A stretch of DNA of 64,000 nucleotides from Marinobacter sp. ELB17 (GTDB taxonomy: Bacteria; Pseudomonadota; Gammaproteobacteria; Pseudomonadales; Oleiphilaceae): positions 310,001-374,000 of the forward strand of contig NZ_AAXY01000001.1 in NCBI RefSeq assembly GCF_000169375.1, read 5' to 3'. Position 1 is the first letter of the stretch. Every line of letters starts with the position of its first letter. The notes under the pieces are model-generated. The model searched no databases, was not told the DNA's origin, and was given only the letters and a program-made list of their open reading frames with translations. Made by a program: the position numbers and the translations under genes. Shown here piece after piece: positions 27,468-37,605 of the stretch.

Positions 27468-28775
27468 TTGAACGCCAACGGCTGGTTGCACGGCTTTCGC
27501 CATTCGTCGCCTTACATTAATGCACACCGCGGCCGTACCGTGGTACTGACCCTGCCGGGCGATGCCATCAGCCAGGAAAATTTCATCAATATCGTTCACG
27601 ATATTGCCTTGCTGAGCAGCTTGGGCGTGCGATTAGTCGTAGCGTTCGGTGCCCGCTCCCAGATACAACAGCGGCTGCAAGACGCCGGCCTTGAATCCAC
27701 CTTTGCCCGCGGCTTGCGGGTAACCACCGAACAGCAATTGCCGCTGGTGATGGAAGCCATAGGCGGATTGCGGGCATACATTGAGAGCCAGTTGTCTATG
27801 GGCCTTGTCAGTTCGCCCATGCACAATGCCCGCATACGGGTGTGCAGCGGCAACTATGTGACCGCTAAACCGGTTGGCGTATTAGACGGTGTCGATTTTG
27901 GTTATACCGGCAAGGTTCGGCGCGTTGATGTTTCCGGTATCGAAAAGCTGCTCGACCAAGGCCAGATCGTGTTGTTGCCACCCATGGGTTTCTCCCCCAC
28001 CGGTGACGTTTTTAATCTATCTTACGAAGACGTTGGAAGCCAGGTTGCGGCCGCTTTGCGCGCTGAAAAGCTGATGATATTTATCGACGCCCCGGGCCTG
28101 TTGACGGCGGACGGCACGCTGGTGCGTGAATTATCTGCGGCTCAGGCAGCCGACCAGTTGAGTGCTGGCCAGGTGACAGGCCACGATGCAGAGCTGCTAA
28201 AGGCGGCGTGCGATGCCTGTGTCAAGGGTGTGCGCCGCGCTCACATCATCAGCTATCTGGATGACGGTGCGCTGCTCAAGGAGCTGTTTACCCGTGACGG
28301 TTCCGGTACTCTGGTCAGTGGCGACACTTACGAGCAAATCCGAGCTGCCAGGGTAGAAGACGTGGGCGGTATTACCAATCTGATTTATCCGTTGGAAGAG
28401 CAGGGCATTCTGGTGCGGCGCTCGCCAGAAATGCTGGAAACCGAAATTGGCCGTTTTGTGGTGGCCGAACGCGACGGCACCATTGTTGGGTGCGCCGCGC
28501 TATACCCTTACGGCCAGGATGACGCTGGCGAGCTGTCCTGTTTTGCAGTAGACCCCAATTACCGCCGCGCAGGACGTGGCGATGAACTACTGGCGATGAT
28601 TGAACAGCAGGCTCGTGCTCAGGGTTTTCAGCGCCTGTTTGTTCTGACCACGCAAACCGAGCACTGGTTTCGCGAACGCGATTTCAAAGCGATGCCAGTA
28701 CAGTCGCTGCCGGGCTCTAAACTGGCGGTTTACAACACCCAGCGCAACTCCAAAGTTTTTTGTAAAGCTCTTTGA
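27468..28775 (+). CDS. argA: N-acetylglutamate synthase, classical
   Basis: First, feedback-regulated step of arginine synthesis: acetyl transfer from acetyl-CoA to glutamate. The 435 residues hold an amino-acid-kinase domain (about 20-285) and a GNAT domain (about 290-430) with the acetyl-CoA loop RRAGRGDEL. The start is TTG with GGAG seven bases upstream, and NANGWLHGFRHSSPYINAHRG is the usual beginning. The stop overlaps a possible TTG start of the next gene. Confidence 0.95.
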   Translation: MNANGWLHGFRHSSPYINAHRGRTVVLTLPGDAISQENFINIVHDIALLSSLGVRLVVAFGARSQIQQRLQDAGLESTFARGLRVTTEQQLPLVMEAIGGLRAYIESQLSMGLVSSPMHNARIRVCSGNYVTAKPVGVLDGVDFGYTGKVRRVDVSGIEKLLDQGQIVLLPPMGFSPTGDVFNLSYEDVGSQVAAALRAEKLMIFIDAPGLLTADGTLVRELSAAQAADQLSAGQVTGHDAELLKAACDACVKGVRRAHIISYLDDGALLKELFTRDGSGTLVSGDTYEQIRAARVEDVGGITNLIYPLEEQGILVRRSPEMLETEIGRFVVAERDGTIVGCAALYPYGQDDAGELSCFAVDPNYRRAGRGDELLAMIEQQARAQGFQRLFVLTTQTEHWFRERDFKAMPVQSLPGSKLAVYNTQRNSKVFCKAL

Positions 28776-28786
28776 GTAACGAGTTC

Positions 28787-31700
28787 ATGGAATCTATAGA
28801 ACGACGCAGTAGCCTCAGAAAACCCATAAAACTTGCGGCCCAACTGGATTTGGGGCGCGGTGAAAACTGGCCGTGTCAAATCGCCGATTTTTGTGCCGAG
28901 GGCTTGTTTATCCGCTATTCCCAAGCGGTTTCCCATAAGCTTGACGCGGCTTTGGGTGACGCTGGCGGGCAGAGCCTGCTGGTGCGTTTTCGCGGCTCGG
29001 ACAGTTCCGGGGTGCCTGGCCAGCGCCATCAGTTGCAAGTAGAGATGCGTCATCGCGTTGAAAACGCTATGGGCGTGTGTTTTGTACAGGCCAACGCGGT
29101 GGCCGTCAGTGCCATGCTGCAGCAGTGCAGTGGCGCACGTGTGGCAGGCTCTGCGCATCTGCGTGCGCCCAGCGAGCGGGTGCAGTTTGTGCTGCACCAG
29201 TGCGCCAAAGCCGTGGTGCAGTTTATTGATCCTTTAATGCAGGAATGCCTGGATCAAACCGTTGCTGCGCTTCAGGCCCACTCCCGCGAAGCGGGTAACA
29301 ACCAGCTGGCGAACGAACTGATGGACGCCTCAGGTCAGTTGAACAGCCGCCAACGCCCGGTGTGGCAGCAAATGGCAAAAAGTCTGGAATCTCCGCTAAA
29401 GCCAGTATCCAAAGCGGGGCCAGCTGGCTCTCTGGCGGTGGTCGACAAGGGCGAATTTGAAGACTGGCTGAGCCTGCGGGTGATGATAACCAGGGCGGAC
29501 ACGCTGTACCGAGGTTCGTTGTTGCAGTTGAAGTTGCGCCTGGACAGTCTGAACGTTGCAAATGCGACCGGCCATACCAATCCGCTGGGTCCGTCACTGG
29601 TGTGTGAATCATTTCGGGATGGGCTGGCGCCCCTGCGAATGTCTCGCGAGGTTGAAAAGGTTGCCTTCGGTGTGTTCGAACATACTGTTTTGCAACAATT
29701 GGAACCGCTTTATGTCGAGCTGAATAACATATTAATTCGCCAAGATGTTTTGCCTGATCTGGACTTGACTAAATATCTGGCTGATGTCCAACGTAACGAA
29801 TCAGCATCTGAAGCGAGCAAGCCCGCTGAGCGACCCGCGCAGCAGGCTGCGCCCAGAGCAGGGCCTAACACTGAGCCGGCGGTAGAATCCCAGACAAAGC
29901 CACAACCGGCGGCCCGATCCCGCCCGACGTTAGAGCCCGGTTCTGGCGAGAAATCCGTTCAATTTCAGGAGCACGCCCGGCTTGCACGCCACGCGTTTAG
30001 CACGGTGCGCAGCCTGCTAAATACCTTGGCGAGCAGTCGCGCTGCGAAAAGCCAGGTGCGCGGCGATGAGTTCCCGGCGAACGCTCCGCCCTTAAGCAAT
30101 GCCCAGTTGCAGCAGCAGCTGCAGCAGCTGCAGCAGCTGCAGCAGCTGCAGACCGTGGCTTTGCCCGTCAACGATAGTGCCGCCAGCTTGCGGGAACGTG
30201 TCGTTAGCAAGCTGCGCGCAGACAGTCAGGGCAAACTTGATACCGAACAGCAGGGTGCGGTGGATGTGGTTGACCGTTTTTTTGAAAGCCTGCGCGAGAG
30301 CCCGAAACTGGACGAACCCACTCGTCGCCACCTGCGCCAACTGGAAGTTCCGGTGCTGAAAGTGGTAATGCGTGACCCGGACTTTTTTGAGGACGAGCAA
30401 AGCCCGGTTCGTGGCGTGCTTAACCGCTTGGCCCAGCTTGGTAGCCGCGGCAGCAGAGTCAACCCGGTTGTTCAACGCCGGGTGGAAGAGTTAATTCAAT
30501 CTATTGTGACCGGCTTCGAGCACGACCTGCGTGTGTTTGAGCGCGCAGCGGAAGAGCTGGAAGAGCTGATTGAGCATCAGAAAAGAGTGTATCAGCGCAA
30601 TGTTGAGCGGGTTAAGGCTGCTGCTGAAGGCGCACAAAAAGTCGCCGAGTCTAAACAGGCGGTAGAAGACACTCTGCAGGCCCGGCTGGCGGGTAAAATC
30701 GTGCCAAAAGCGCTCAATAGCCTGCTTGCCGGTGGTTGGCGTGATTTGCTGTCGCTAACCTGGATCCGCCATGGGCCAGACAGCAAGTTATGGCAAGATT
30801 ATCTGGGCGCAGTGGATTCCTTGGTGCTGTTTACCAAAAATCCGGACAGCGAGATTAATCTGCCAGAGTTGCTGCGTACCATTCAGGATGGCTTGTCCTC
30901 TATTTCAAGCAGTCACTTGCCGTCTGCTCAGATTCGCGACGAACTGCGTCGGTTTCTGGTGCGCGATCCAAAATCGGCGCCGGAGGTGTTGGCCATACCG
31001 GAAGCGCCCGCAGCACCGCCGCGTCTGCGCACCCTGCCTGAGCAGGGGCAACGCTGGCGCAAGCGTGTTCAAGAGCTGCACACCGGTGACTGGCTGCGTG
31101 ATCAACACCCGTCTAACGAACCGTTTTACATTCGCCTGGTGTGGATTGCGCGTGATTTCCAGCGTCTGGTGTTTGTGAACCATCAGGGCATGCGGGTGGT
31201 AGAGCTGGAACTGGATACGCTGGCGGATAAAATGCGCCAGGGCTATATTGTGCCAGACCCACACTATCAGCGGCCATTGGTGGACGAAGGTCTGGACCGT
31301 ATGGTGCGCAAAGTGTATGACCAACTGGCCAGCGCCGCCAGCCACGATGAGCTTACCGGCTTATTGGAGCGGCGCGAGTTTGAGCGCCAGTTGGACCAGC
31401 AATTGGTCTGCTGGCAAACGCCGCGAACCCTGTTGCGGCTGAGCTTGCGAAACTTCAGTAAGTTCAACGACGGTGCCGGCGAGCAAGCGGGCGACGCCTT
31501 GCTGCAGCAGATTGCGGCTATTTTGTCTGCGCACTGCGCTGAAGACACTCCGATCGCGCGCCTGTCAGGCGCGCAATTTGCGCTATTGCTGCCGGCAGAG
31601 GATGCCATGGCCCTGACCCGCCAGCTAAGTCAGCAGGTGTCAGCGCTGCAACCGATGCTGCGAGATAAACCGTTCAGTCTGGAGTTAGGTGCAGCTTTGG

Positions 31701-32587
31701 TGCCGCAGTTGGAAACACTGTTGAACCCCTTGCTCTGGCTGGCAGCCGCCGAGCAAACACTGCATGAAAGCGGCAGTAAGCGAGAGGCCGTTGGGGAATA
31801 TCGCCCGGCGCCTGCAGATAAGGCCCGGCAACAAAAAATTGTGGCGAAAGTGGCCGGCCTGCAGGACCAACAACAGGAGCGTCTGTTGCTGCGGTGCCAG
31901 AAAATTATTCCTTTGCATCCCGAAACCCGCAGGCTGACCCAATACGATGTTTTAACCGGCGTTTACGATGACGATGGCAATCTGGTTGGCGGTAAAGACT
32001 TTATCCGTTTGGCCGAGCGCTACGACCAGATTCAGGCTCTGGACCGTTGGGTGGTGGGCACCATGCTCGACTGGCTGGAACACAAAGCAGATTGTTTGCA
32101 GCAATTTGGTGGCATTGTCATCAATTTGTCCGGACATTCGCTGAATGACCCAGCGCTGCTGGAGTTTATTTACGAGAAGCTGAGCGAGCGTGAAGCACCC
32201 ATCGAGCGTTTGTGCTTTGAGATTACCGAAGCCTCGGCGGTACGCGATATGGTGGCGCTGGCGGGATTCGTGCGCGAAATGAAAGAGCTTGGGTGTTGTT
32301 TTTGCCTGGGTAATATGGGGAATGGCCCAGACTCTTTCCAAGCATTGCGGTCGCTGCCGGTAGACATGCTGAAAATCGACAGCGCGCTGACGGCGAATCT
32401 CGCCAACAGCCAGAGCGATCAGACCATGTTACGTTCGATGGTGGAAATGGCGCATTATCTGGAGCGCGAGGTGATTGTAACCCAGGTAGAGTCCCGCGAG
32501 CTGCTGGCATTGCTAGTCCAACTAGGTGTGGATTACGCTCAGGGTACAGCCATTGAAAAGCCCGGCATGCTTGACAGCCTGGTATAA
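28787..32587 (+). CDS. PilZ-DUF1631-GGDEF-EAL protein with degenerate active sites
   Basis: A 1266-residue cytoplasmic multidomain protein. Residues 1-105 resemble PilZ: ERRSSLRKP holds an RxxxR motif, and ADFCAEGLF stands for the DxSxxG signature. DUF1631 occupies about 120-840 with an LQQ repeat near 441-455 and a long coiled coil near 570-630. From 850 comes a GGDEF-like domain (SHDELTGLLERREFE) in which the signature is replaced by SGAQF near 925. From 1050 comes an EAL-like domain without EAL (VLTGVYDD), with LGNMGNG for DDFGTG. So it likely binds or senses cyclic di-GMP rather than making or cutting it. ATG 28787 or TTG 28772 is the start. Confidence 0.8.
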   Translation: MESIERRSSLRKPIKLAAQLDLGRGENWPCQIADFCAEGLFIRYSQAVSHKLDAALGDAGGQSLLVRFRGSDSSGVPGQRHQLQVEMRHRVENAMGVCFVQANAVAVSAMLQQCSGARVAGSAHLRAPSERVQFVLHQCAKAVVQFIDPLMQECLDQTVAALQAHSREAGNNQLANELMDASGQLNSRQRPVWQQMAKSLESPLKPVSKAGPAGSLAVVDKGEFEDWLSLRVMITRADTLYRGSLLQLKLRLDSLNVANATGHTNPLGPSLVCESFRDGLAPLRMSREVEKVAFGVFEHTVLQQLEPLYVELNNILIRQDVLPDLDLTKYLADVQRNESASEASKPAERPAQQAAPRAGPNTEPAVESQTKPQPAARSRPTLEPGSGEKSVQFQEHARLARHAFSTVRSLLNTLASSRAAKSQVRGDEFPANAPPLSNAQLQQQLQQLQQLQQLQTVALPVNDSAASLRERVVSKLRADSQGKLDTEQQGAVDVVDRFFESLRESPKLDEPTRRHLRQLEVPVLKVVMRDPDFFEDEQSPVRGVLNRLAQLGSRGSRVNPVVQRRVEELIQSIVTGFEHDLRVFERAAEELEELIEHQKRVYQRNVERVKAAAEGAQKVAESKQAVEDTLQARLAGKIVPKALNSLLAGGWRDLLSLTWIRHGPDSKLWQDYLGAVDSLVLFTKNPDSEINLPELLRTIQDGLSSISSSHLPSAQIRDELRRFLVRDPKSAPEVLAIPEAPAAPPRLRTLPEQGQRWRKRVQELHTGDWLRDQHPSNEPFYIRLVWIARDFQRLVFVNHQGMRVVELELDTLADKMRQGYIVPDPHYQRPLVDEGLDRMVRKVYDQLASAASHDELTGLLERREFERQLDQQLVCWQTPRTLLRLSLRNFSKFNDGAGEQAGDALLQQIAAILSAHCAEDTPIARLSGAQFALLLPAEDAMALTRQLSQQVSALQPMLRDKPFSLELGAALVPQLETLLNPLLWLAAAEQTLHESGSKREAVGEYRPAPADKARQQKIVAKVAGLQDQQQERLLLRCQKIIPLHPETRRLTQYDVLTGVYDDDGNLVGGKDFIRLAERYDQIQALDRWVVGTMLDWLEHKADCLQQFGGIVINLSGHSLNDPALLEFIYEKLSEREAPIERLCFEITEASAVRDMVALAGFVREMKELGCCFCLGNMGNGPDSFQALRSLPVDMLKIDSALTANLANSQSDQTMLRSMVEMAHYLEREVIVTQVESRELLALLVQLGVDYAQGTAIEKPGMLDSLV
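30109..30151 (+). repeat. CTGCAGCAG tandem repeat coding for LQQ
   Basis: Three exact CTGCAGCAG units start at 30119, 30128 and 30137, flanked by partial units, giving a Leu-Gln-Gln run inside DUF1631. The reading frame is unaffected by copy-number change because the unit is 9 bases. It may act as a flexible or coiled linker. Confidence 0.85.
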
Positions 32588-32606
32588 CCGCGGAAACCAG
32601 AAGTTT

Positions 32607-33473
32607 ATGTCGAAACGCCATCCTGTTATTGCTGTTACCGGTTCATCCGGTGCCGGCACCAGCACCACCGGCCGGATTTTTCGCCGCATGTTCGACAGCG
32701 AAGGCCTGAGCGCCGCCATGGTGGGTGGCGACAGTTTCCACCGTTATACTCGTGAGCAGATGGCGCGCCTGGCGGCCAAAGGGCAGTTCGGTGCCCGCAA
32801 TCACTTTGCCCTGGGTGCCAATCACATCGACCGCCTGGAGTCTCTGTTTTACGATTACAGCCTGACCGGTAACGGGCGCTACCGCCAGTACGTGCACGAT
32901 GAGGACTTTGCTCTGGTTGCAGATGGCAATAAACCCGGGAGCTTCACTCCATGGCAGGATCTGCCGCCCAATACCAGCCTGCTGTTTTACGAAGGCTTAC
33001 ACGGTGGCGTGGTCAGCGATGCCTTCAACATCGCCCAATATGTTGATCTGTTGATTGGTGTAGTGCCGATTGTAAATCTGGAATGGATCCAGAAAATTCA
33101 CCGCGACACTCACAAACGTGGCTACAGTCAGGAAGCGGTGGTTGAAACCATTCTTAACCGCATGAACGACTACGTTCATGACATAGTGCCGCAGTTTTCC
33201 CATACCCACATCAATTTCCAGCGGGTGCCCCTGGTGGATACATCCAACCCGTTTGTGGTGCGTGATGTACCCACCGAAGACGAAAGCATGCTGGTGATTC
33301 ACTTCCGCGACGCCCGCGAGGTGGATTTTCCCTATCTGTTACAGGTAATTCCCAACAGCGTGTTGTCGCGCCACGATACCCTGGCAATTCCCGGTACAAA
33401 AATGAGCCTGGCCATGGAGCTAATTGTGCGGCCTATGGTGCAACGGCTGATCGCACAGAAAGCCTTCGCCTGA
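32607..33473 (+). CDS. prkB: Phosphoribulokinase-family protein PrkB
   Basis: A 288-residue P-loop kinase-like protein similar to E. coli PrkB, an uncharacterised relative of phosphoribulokinase found without RuBisCO. The P-loop reads TGSSGAGTSTT (11-21), with Thr in place of the usual Lys-Ser pair. The segment LFYEGLHGGV is family-typical. ATG 32607 is chosen by comparison with the family start; the frame is open further upstream. It lies next to the OsmC protein and crp, as in E. coli. Confidence 0.85.
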   Translation: MSKRHPVIAVTGSSGAGTSTTGRIFRRMFDSEGLSAAMVGGDSFHRYTREQMARLAAKGQFGARNHFALGANHIDRLESLFYDYSLTGNGRYRQYVHDEDFALVADGNKPGSFTPWQDLPPNTSLLFYEGLHGGVVSDAFNIAQYVDLLIGVVPIVNLEWIQKIHRDTHKRGYSQEAVVETILNRMNDYVHDIVPQFSHTHINFQRVPLVDTSNPFVVRDVPTEDESMLVIHFRDAREVDFPYLLQVIPNSVLSRHDTLAIPGTKMSLAMELIVRPMVQRLIAQKAFA

Positions 33474-33493
33474 AGCTGTTCAAAGTGAATAAG

Positions 33494-33916
33494 CTAGTGG
33501 GCCTGATGCACCTCATGGCTGTGGGTGATTGCTACCCCGCCGCTGGCAAGCATGATGGACGCTGAGCAGTATTTTTCTGCAGACAGGGCCACCGCCCGTG
33601 CTACTTGGCTATCTTTAAGATTGTTGCCGGTCACCACGAAGTGCAGGTGAATTTTTGTGAACACCGCCGGCACCGCTTCGGCTCGTTCCGCGCTCAGTTC
33701 GGTGTGGCAGGCAGTGACGTCCTGACGGCTTTTTTTCAGAATGCTCATGACATCAAACGACGAACATCCGCCCAGCCCCATCAGTACCATTTCCATGGGT
33801 CGCGGGCCGCGATTCTGGCCCCCGAGGTCTGCCGGTCCGTCCAGCTGAACGCTGTGGCCGCTGGCGCTGGTCGCTTTGAAACTGACTTCGCCGGTCCAGT
33901 CGATGGTTGCTTTCAT
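33494..33916 (-). CDS. yhfA: OsmC-family protein (YhfA-like)
   Basis: A 140-residue OsmC/Ohr-fold protein. The peroxidase-type cysteines are in GLGGCSSFDV and EKYCSASIML. Family members reduce organic peroxides, but for the YhfA branch the substrate is not known. The start at 33916 is preferred over 33967 because GGAGAG lies just upstream and E. coli YhfA starts at the matching point. It is divergent from crp, the conserved prkB-yhfA-crp arrangement. Confidence 0.87.
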   Translation of the reverse strand: MKATIDWTGEVSFKATSASGHSVQLDGPADLGGQNRGPRPMEMVLMGLGGCSSFDVMSILKKSRQDVTACHTELSAERAEAVPAVFTKIHLHFVVTGNNLKDSQVARAVALSAEKYCSASIMLASGGVAITHSHEVHQAH

Positions 33917-34186
33917 CACAGGCTCTCCGCAGGTGTTATTGAGTGTTAATTCCGCCATGGACGGCAATGGAAACGAATGCGCAAGATGCTAGCACAGAGC
34001 GGGTGAATCGACAGCATCGGCGATAATTAACAAAAGGCTAAGCGACAGCCTGAACTTGACCGGGCTACCGGTTGTTGCTATCCAGAAGGTGCTAACGTGC
34101 GTTAAGGATGAAAAATCTGTTAGAAAAGCGCTATGATCAGGTCAGGATATTCCAGTGTTAATTTTTAAGGAGGTGCCGCGCAAGCC

Positions 34187-34828
34187 ATGGCCACAATTTT
34201 GAAGCCTATTGATGATCGTACCAAACACCTGGATTATTTCCTGTCGCAATGCCATCGCCGTCGTTTCCCGGCAAAAAGCACCATCATTTACGCGGGTGAC
34301 AAGAGCGACTCGCTGTTTTTCATCGTGAAAGGCTCGGTAACGGTCATTATTGAGGATGAAAACGGGCGTGAAATGATCATGGCCTACCTGAACGTCGGCG
34401 ACTTCTTTGGCGAGATGGGGCTGTTCGACAACCTGGATTCCCGTAGTGCCTGGGTGAAAGCCAAAACCGAGTGCGAAGTGGCGGAAATCAGTTACACAAA
34501 ATTCCGTGAGATTGCCCAGCAGGACCCGAAGGTTCTGTATTTCATCGGCGAGCAGGTGGCATCGCGGTTGCGTGAGACCACCCGCAAAGTGGGCGATCTG
34601 GCGTTTTTGGATGTTACCGGCCGGGTCGCTCGCACCCTGTTGGACCTGTGCAAGCAACCAGACGCCATGACCCATCCGGATGGTATGCAGATCAAGATTA
34701 CCCGGCAAGAGATTGGCCGCATTGTGGGCTGCTCCCGCGAAATGGTTGGCCGGGTATTGAAAACCCTGGAAGAGCAGGGCTTGGTGCGGGTAAAAGGCAA
34801 GACCATGGTGGTTTACGGTACTCGCTGA
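34187..34828 (+). CDS. crp: Cyclic-AMP receptor protein (Crp/Vfr)
   Basis: A 213-residue global regulator of the CRP/Vfr type. The cyclic-nucleotide-binding beta-roll (about 15-120) contains [20 protein letters not shown] with the Arg-Ser pair that contacts the ligand. The C-terminal helix-turn-helix is in [21 protein letters not shown] (about 170-190). AAGGAGG precedes the ATG. In Pseudomonas the same protein (Vfr) sits next to trpC; here the trp run is 6 kb away. Confidence 0.95.
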   Translation: MATILKPIDDRTKHLDYFLSQCHRRRFPAKSTIIYAGDKSDSLFFIVKGSVTVIIEDENGREMIMAYLNVGDFFGEMGLFDNLDSRSAWVKAKTECEVAEISYTKFREIAQQDPKVLYFIGEQVASRLRETTRKVGDLAFLDVTGRVARTLLDLCKQPDAMTHPDGMQIKITRQEIGRIVGCSREMVGRVLKTLEEQGLVRVKGKTMVVYGTR

Positions 34829-34871
34829 GTCGTTTCCCGGCCTTGGCTCTAACGTTGGCCAAACGGGCGGG

Positions 34872-35954
34872 TCAGTCAGCCAGAGCCGCCGCTTTTATCT
34901 GCAGCCATATGGGCTTGCCCGGGGTTAGTTCCAGAGTGTGTACGGAGCGGGTGGTCAAACGCGCCAGAAATGGCGTACTTCCTGCCAGCACCCGCACCAA
35001 TGACGTGCCCGGGCTTATTTCTTCTGCAATTTCATCGATTCGGCCGTGGATCAGATTCTGGATGCTCTGGTCATGGTTGGCACTGAGCGCCAGGCTGACA
35101 TCCCTTGCCAGTACCTGAACTCGCACATCGCTGCCTACCGGAATGCGCAGCTCGCTGGGAAGCCACAGTTGGCCGCCGTCAAATTCCGCCAGGCTCAGAT
35201 GCCACTGGGTATCTTGAGTGGTAATGCGGGCCGGCAGAATAATGGCAGCGCCTTCTTCCAAACCAAAGGGTTGATCGGTGCGCGCCAGGGTCTGTTGTAG
35301 AGATCCACTGGCCGTTACCTGCCCCTGGTTCAGCATAACAATGTGATCTGCCAGCCTGGCGACTTCAGCCACCGAGTGGGAGACGTACAAAATTGGAATG
35401 GCGAGGGTGTCACGCAGGCGTTCCAGGTAGGGCAGGATTTCCCGCTTGCTGGCCTGGTCCAGTGCTGACAATGGCTCGTCCATCAGCAGCAACTGCGGGC
35501 TGGTCAGCAGGGCGCGGGCGATAGCCACCCGTTGGCGCTCACCGCCCGACAGCTTTTGCGGCATACGCTCCAGCAGGTGCGCCAGCCCCAGCCATTCCAC
35601 CGCCTGGTTAAACTGAATCCGGCGCTGGCTAACGGGCACCCGGCGGTAACCGTAGTCCAGGTTGCGTTCTACCGATAAATGCGGAAATAACGAGGTCTCC
35701 TGGAACACGTAAGCCAGCGGACGCTGATGCACGGGGCGACTTTCATGGGCGTTGTGCCAGGTGTCACCGTTCACCACCAGTTCGCCACTGGCCGGTTGCA
35801 GCCCGGCGATGCAGCGTAACAGGGTGGTCTTGCCGCAGCCGGAGTGCCCGAACAGCGCAGTTAATCCGCTGCCCGGCAAATTCAGATTCACATTCAGGGT
35901 AAAGCCACCGATTTGGCAGTGAAAGCGCGCCAGGATAGTATTATTTACGTTCAT
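34872..35954 (-). CDS. modC: Molybdate ABC transporter ATPase
   Basis: A 360-residue ATPase of the molybdate importer. Walker [10 protein letters not shown] is at 36-44, the signature is [10 protein letters not shown], Walker [10 protein letters not shown] and the switch His is in YVSHSV. A C-terminal MOP-type oxyanion-binding domain (about 290-350) follows, as usual for ModC. The start overlaps the modB stop (ATGA). Confidence 0.95.
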   Translation of the reverse strand: MNVNNTILARFHCQIGGFTLNVNLNLPGSGLTALFGHSGCGKTTLLRCIAGLQPASGELVVNGDTWHNAHESRPVHQRPLAYVFQETSLFPHLSVERNLDYGYRRVPVSQRRIQFNQAVEWLGLAHLLERMPQKLSGGERQRVAIARALLTSPQLLLMDEPLSALDQASKREILPYLERLRDTLAIPILYVSHSVAEVARLADHIVMLNQGQVTASGSLQQTLARTDQPFGLEEGAAIILPARITTQDTQWHLSLAEFDGGQLWLPSELRIPVGSDVRVQVLARDVSLALSANHDQSIQNLIHGRIDEIAEEISPGTSLVRVLAGSTPFLARLTTRSVHTLELTPGKPIWLQIKAAALAD

Positions 35955-36631
35955 TTCATCATCCCCGAGTGCACGCGGCCATTCAGCGAATACAGCGCCA
36001 CTAACACCACAAACGAGAACACCACCATACCGCCGGCGAGCCAGTGGGCCTGGGTGTATTCAATGGCTTCAACGTGGTCGTAAATGGCCACTGATAACAC
36101 TTTGGTTTCCCCCGGGATATTGCCGCCAATCATCAGTATCACGCCAAATTCGCCAATAGTGTGGGCAAAGGTGAGTACGGCGGCGGTCAAAAATCCCGGG
36201 CGGGCCAGTGGCATCACCACGGTGAAGAATCGGTCCATGGGCGAAGCTCGTAACGTAGCGGCCACTTCCAGAAGCTGATTGTTGATGCCGATAAAGGCGT
36301 TTTGCAGGGGTTGCACGGTAAACGGAAGTGAGTAAATCACCGACGCTACCACCAAACCCTCAAAAGTGAATGGCAGTAGCCCAAGGCCCAGCTGTTCGGT
36401 AAGTTGCCCTACAACGCCTTTAGGCCCCATCAGCAATAACAGGTAAAAACCCAGTACGGTTGGCGGCAGCACCAAAGGTAAGGCCACCACAGCAGCGATC
36501 GGCTGGCGTAGCCAGTGTTGGCTGCGGGCCAGCCACCAGGCAATGGGCGTGCCCACCACCGCCAGTATCAAGGTGGTCATGGTCGCCAGTTTCAGGGTCA
36601 GCCACACTGGTTCCCAGTAAGTTGCCATCAT
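35951..36631 (-). CDS. modB: Molybdate ABC transporter permease
   Basis: A 226-residue inner-membrane permease with about five to six hydrophobic segments. The cytoplasmic EAA-type loop is in [25 protein letters not shown], which contacts ModC. It lies between modA and modC, 21 bases from the former. Confidence 0.93.
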   Translation of the reverse strand: MMATYWEPVWLTLKLATMTTLILAVVGTPIAWWLARSQHWLRQPIAAVVALPLVLPPTVLGFYLLLLMGPKGVVGQLTEQLGLGLLPFTFEGLVVASVIYSLPFTVQPLQNAFIGINNQLLEVAATLRASPMDRFFTVVMPLARPGFLTAAVLTFAHTIGEFGVILMIGGNIPGETKVLSVAIYDHVEAIEYTQAHWLAGGMVVFSFVVLVALYSLNGRVHSGMMK

Positions 36632-36652
36632 CGTTACAGGCCTGTGTTTGCG

Positions 36653-37420
36653 TTAGTCGGCAATGTCGTAACCGTCGTCTTTTATAACGTTCAGCGCCTG
36701 CGGGCTGCGTAAAAATTCCAGCCATTGGCGGGCAACAGGTTTGTCTTTGCCATGATTAAGCAAAACCGCTTGCTGGTCGATGGGTGCGTACATCTGCTGC
36801 GGTACCACCCACAGTGTGCCATTGCTGTTTTGCCAGGCATTCACCTGAGACAGCGCCACAAAGCCTGCCTGGGCATTGCTGGTGGCCACAAACTGAAAGG
36901 TCTGTGCGATTGAGTTACCGCGCACCAGACGCGGTTGCAGGGCATCCCACAGGCTCAGGTTTTTTAACACCTCCTGCGCGGCCAGGCCATAAGGCGCGGT
37001 TTTCGGATTGGCGATGGCCAATCGTTTGAAGTCAGCGCTGGCCAGCCAGCTTTCGGGGTTGCTGAACACGTTGGTCTCCGGGCTCCATAGCGCCAGTTTG
37101 CCGCGGGCGTAGGTAAAACGACTACCATTAACCGCGGCGCCGCTGTTTTCCAGCATTTCCGGGCGCGCACTGTCTGCGGCTTGAAACACGTCAAAGGGCG
37201 CGCCGTTTTCTATTTGGGCGAAGAGCTTACCGGTGGAGCCATAACTGGCGGCAACTGAGTGACCGGTGGTTTCTTCAAACAAGGCAATAAGGTCACGGGT
37301 GGTGTCAGTAAAGTTAGCGGCGACCGCAATGCGTAAAGGTTCGGCGCCGGCCAGGCTGGCCGTAAAGAACAGCAGCGCAGCGGCAACGAAGCGTGAAATC
37401 AGGCGACTAAAGGTAAACAT
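36653..37420 (-). CDS. modA: Molybdate-binding periplasmic protein
   Basis: A 255-residue solute-binding protein with a signal peptide ending near SLAGA (about residue 24). The ligand-site segments AAASLT-like IAVAANFTDT and SYGSTGKLFAQIENGAPFD are typical of ModA. The frame runs on upstream to 37546, but the signal peptide decides for the ATG at 37420. First gene of modABC. No ModE-type box is obvious upstream. Confidence 0.94.
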   Translation of the reverse strand: MFTFSRLISRFVAAALLFFTASLAGAEPLRIAVAANFTDTTRDLIALFEETTGHSVAASYGSTGKLFAQIENGAPFDVFQAADSARPEMLENSGAAVNGSRFTYARGKLALWSPETNVFSNPESWLASADFKRLAIANPKTAPYGLAAQEVLKNLSLWDALQPRLVRGNSIAQTFQFVATSNAQAGFVALSQVNAWQNSNGTLWVVPQQMYAPIDQQAVLLNHGKDKPVARQWLEFLRSPQALNVIKDDGYDIAD

Positions 37421-37605
37421 GCAGTGAGTCTCTGTATTCTGGTGGATAAAACAAGCTGCGCATCGGGTTTGGCTCACGCGGGTTCCGGTGGTGCCGTTCT
37501 TTGCGTATGACAGTTCGCGTATGGCGGTTTGGCAAGAAACCAGCATGAGTGCGATTGGCGCGTTAACATGATGCCATCAAGCGCATCAAAAGACAGGGTA
37601 ATGGA

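Noticed and set aside
30100..30155. Possible CRISPR-like array
   Set aside because: The 9-bp CTGCAGCAG units are contiguous with no spacers and are in frame with a protein.
37421..37605. ModE box or molybdenum-cofactor riboswitch before modA
   Set aside because: No TATATA-type inverted repeat and no recognisable riboswitch fold in the gap.
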